From Patescibacteria group bacterium (GTDB lineage: Bacteria; Patescibacteriota; Patescibacteriia; S139-126), in contig WFTD01000003.1 in assembly GCA_015485755.1 (NCBI GenBank), positions 1 through 7,432 on the forward strand: DNA of 7,432 bases, given 5' to 3'. Made by a program: the position numbers and the translations under genes. Below the pieces are notes generated by a model. The model did not search any database and was not told the DNA's origin. It was given only the letters and a program-made list of their open reading frames with translations. Numbering within the stretch: position 1 is the stretch's first letter; the number at the start of each line of letters is the position of its first letter. Positions 5,632 through 7,432 of the stretch are shown here, piece after piece.

Positions 5632-7432
5632 ATGAACCAAACTAAACTTGAACAACTTTCACGCCTTGTCCGTTATTATATTTTAACAGCAACAACCGAG
5701 GCAGGCTCTGGCCATCCGACATCTAGTTTGTCAGCTGTTGATCTTTTGACAGTTTTGTATTTTGGCGGTTATTTGCGTTATGATCCTGAAAATCCTGATT
5801 ATTTGGGAAATGATCGAGTTATTTTTTCCAAAGGACACGCCGCTCCTTTGCTTTATTCTTTGTGGGCAGCAGCTGGCTGGATTGACGAGTCTGAACTGAA
5901 GACTTTACGTAAGTTCGGCAGTACGCTGGAAGGTCATCCAACTCCTCATATTCCTTGGAGTGAAGTTGCCACTGGATCATTGGGGCAAGGGTTGTCAATT
6001 GGTTTTGGCATGGCGCTTGCCAGTAAGTACATTTTGCAAAGTAGAAATAAGGTTTATGTTTTGTTGGGAGATAGTGAGATGGCAGAAGGGTCAATTTGGG
6101 AAGCATTGCAACTAGCTGCTTATTATAAGCTTAACAATCTGATCGGCATTTTGGATGTTAATCGCTTAGGGCAAAGGGGGCAGACAATGTATGGACATAA
6201 TTTATCTGCTTACCAAAACAGGATAAAAGCTTTTGGCTGGCAGACAATTGTGATTGATGGGCATGATTTCAGTCAAATAAATAAAGCTTTTACCAAGGCC
6301 CAACTTGCTAGCAAACCAGTAATGATTATTGCCAAAACCATCAAAGGCAAAGGAGTGTCTTTTTTGGAAAATAAAGACGGTTGGCACGGACGCGCTTTAT
6401 CGCCCAATCAATATCAAAAAGCTGTAGCTGAGCTAGGAAAGATAAAAAAAATTAAAGGCAGGATAAAAAAGCCATTTAAGTTCAACTTTAAGCTAAGGGC
6501 AATTAGCAAAGTACCTTTCCCTGTTTATAAGATAGGCGACAAAGTTGCAACTAGGCAGGCTTATGGTGAGGCCCTGCGTTATATTTATCAATATTTCCCC
6601 CAGCTGGTAGTTTTGGATGCGGAAGTGTCAAATTCAACTTTTAGTGAAATTTTCAAGCAGGCATATCCCGATAGGTTTTTTGAAATGTTTATTGCTGAAC
6701 AAAATATGATTGGAGCAGCAGTGGGAATGTCCAGATTGGGGCTTCTTCCATTTGCTTCAACTTTTTCTGCTTTTTTAACTAGAGCGTTTGACCAGATTAG
6801 AATGTCCCAATACAGTCAAGCCAATATTAAATTAGTTGGATCTCATGCCGGGGTTTCAATTGGACCGGACGGGTCATCACAAATGGGATTGGAAGATATT
6901 GCTATGATGCGAGCAATTAGAGATAGCATAGTATTGTATCCAGCTGACGCTACAGCGACCTTGAGACTGACAGAGCTGGCTGCTCGTCATCAGGGGATTG
7001 TTTATTTGCGCACCACTAGAGCTAAAACCCCTGTTATTTATTCCAGCAAGGAAAGGTTTTTTATTGGCGGCAGTAAAATATTAAAAAACTCAAAGCACGA
7101 TAAAGTAGTTATATTTACAGCGGGTATCACATTATTTGAAGCCCTTGATGCTTATGAAAAACTTAAAAGCCAAGGAGTTTTAGTTAGGGTGGTTGATTTG
7201 TATAGCATCAAACCAATTGACCGCAAGACAATCAGGCAGGCAGTTAAGGAGATAGGGAAGATATTGGTTGTGGAGGATCATTATCCAGCTGGAGGAATTG
7301 GCGAGGCCGTATTGTCTGCTGTCGCTGGTTTGTCATTTGACTGGCAACATTTGTCTGTAGAAAAAGAGCCTCACAGTGGAACTTCCAAAGAGTTGCTTGA
7401 TTATGAAAAAATATCTTCTTCTAGTATAATAA
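5632..7432 (+). CDS. tkt: Transketolase, short form, 3' end cut by the window
   Basis: Transketolase moves two-carbon units between sugar phosphates using thiamine diphosphate (TPP). The reading frame is open from ATG 5632 to the last base: 600 full codons and no stop. The C-terminus looks about ten or more residues short of completion, judging by relatives near 620 residues. The TPP domain has G-H-P-T-S-S (27-32) with H28, S-K-G-H-A-A-P (66-72), T-G-S-L-G-Q-G around 118-124, and G146-D-S-E149 followed by D-V-N177-R-L-G-Q, the Mg/TPP motif. A Lys-rich linker (270-289) leads to the pyrimidine domain with L-D-A-E-V-S-N-S-T (328-336), I-A-E-Q-N-M containing catalytic E356, F-D-Q-I-R-M, and G-S-H-A-G-V-S-I-G-P-D-G with H405. 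The C-terminal domain follows from about 480. N-R-L-G-Q and G-S-H-x-G-V-S-I-G resemble the short transketolases, including the animal enzymes, rather than the roughly 660-residue E. coli type. The start is 13 bases after the epimerase stop. Confidence 0.96.
   Translation, partial: MNQTKLEQLSRLVRYYILTATTEAGSGHPTSSLSAVDLLTVLYFGGYLRYDPENPDYLGNDRVIFSKGHAAPLLYSLWAAAGWIDESELKTLRKFGSTLEGHPTPHIPWSEVATGSLGQGLSIGFGMALASKYILQSRNKVYVLLGDSEMAEGSIWEALQLAAYYKLNNLIGILDVNRLGQRGQTMYGHNLSAYQNRIKAFGWQTIVIDGHDFSQINKAFTKAQLASKPVMIIAKTIKGKGVSFLENKDGWHGRALSPNQYQKAVAELGKIKKIKGRIKKPFKFNFKLRAISKVPFPVYKIGDKVATRQAYGEALRYIYQYFPQLVVLDAEVSNSTFSEIFKQAYPDRFFEMFIAEQNMIGAAVGMSRLGLLPFASTFSAFLTRAFDQIRMSQYSQANIKLVGSHAGVSIGPDGSSQMGLEDIAMMRAIRDSIVLYPADATATLRLTELAARHQGIVYLRTTRAKTPVIYSSKERFFIGGSKILKNSKHDKVVIFTAGITLFEALDAYEKLKSQGVLVRVVDLYSIKPIDRKTIRQAVKEIGKILVVEDHYPAGGIGEAVLSAVAGLSFDWQHLSVEKEPHSGTSKELLDYEKISSSSII

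Larger units (their letters stand above)
7..7432 (+). other. Probable single co-directional transcription unit of eight genes
   Basis: All eight genes lie on the + strand. The gaps, in order, are 7, 4, 8, 24, 1, 3 and 13 bases, leaving no room for a hairpin terminator between any two. This favours one polycistronic message that begins upstream of the window and continues past it. Internal promoters inside coding sequence cannot be ruled out; the gap before raiA is the best candidate for one. The gene order joins envelope proteins, a peptidoglycan enzyme, a ribosome silencer and pentose phosphate enzymes, which may reflect genome compaction as much as shared regulation. Confidence 0.6.

Noticed and set aside
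5746..5775. TTGACA in the early transketolase gene as a -35 box
   Set aside because: There is no convincing -10 at the right spacing, and the hexamer also occurs inside other coding sequences here (for example near 783, 4229 and 5052) without promoter context.
5819..6106. Open frame of 95 codons on the minus strand
   Set aside because: It sits within the thiamine-binding domain of transketolase, which is continuous and well conserved on the + strand.
7425..7430. Perfect TATAAT near the window end
   Set aside because: It is in frame within the transketolase C-terminus, has no acceptable -35 box 16-18 bases upstream and no TG extension, and the downstream context is not visible.

Overview
The window reads as one stretch of a streamlined, AT-rich bacterial chromosome. 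Eight genes lie on the + strand with gaps of only 1 to 24 bases, and there are no RNA genes, mobile elements or CRISPR arrays. A membrane-anchored PF09826-type beta-propeller, a DoxX-like membrane protein, a MurB carrying a long insertion, a divergent ribulose-phosphate 3-epimerase and a short transketolase together suggest a Candidate Phyla Radiation (Patescibacteria, Parcubacteria-like) genome. That placement is inferred from gene content and protein style; no phylogenetic marker is present. All stop codons seen are TAA or TAG and no gene needs a recoded TGA, so the standard bacterial code fits.

Region 1 (7-2491) is an envelope pair: a four-helix DoxX-family membrane protein, then a 665-residue protein with one N-terminal membrane anchor and a large predicted extracytoplasmic beta-propeller. 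Region 2 (2496-4153) holds a small metallo-beta-lactamase-fold hydrolase of unknown substrate and murB, which makes UDP-N-acetylmuramate for peptidoglycan. Region 3 (4178-4525) is a short ribosome-hibernation factor (RaiA/HPF type), preceded by the only gap longer than 13 bases, which carries a 10-bp tandem AT repeat. Region 4 (4527 to the window end) is a non-oxidative pentose phosphate block: rpiB, an rpe-like gene and a transketolase that runs off the 3' edge about ten residues before its expected end. Together these would interconvert ribulose-5-P, ribose-5-P, xylulose-5-P and other sugar phosphates, supplying ribose for nucleotides and linking to glycolytic intermediates. No transaldolase is visible.

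The points most worth a second look are three. The epimerase has lost one canonical metal-binding histidine and the active-site serine while keeping the other metal ligands. MurB has an insertion of roughly 36 residues beside its catalytic loop and a cysteine in place of the catalytic serine. None of the seven starts whose upstream region is visible has a recognisable Shine-Dalgarno sequence. I did not find convincing evidence of a wholly new system; most of the window is core metabolism in a typically compact layout.
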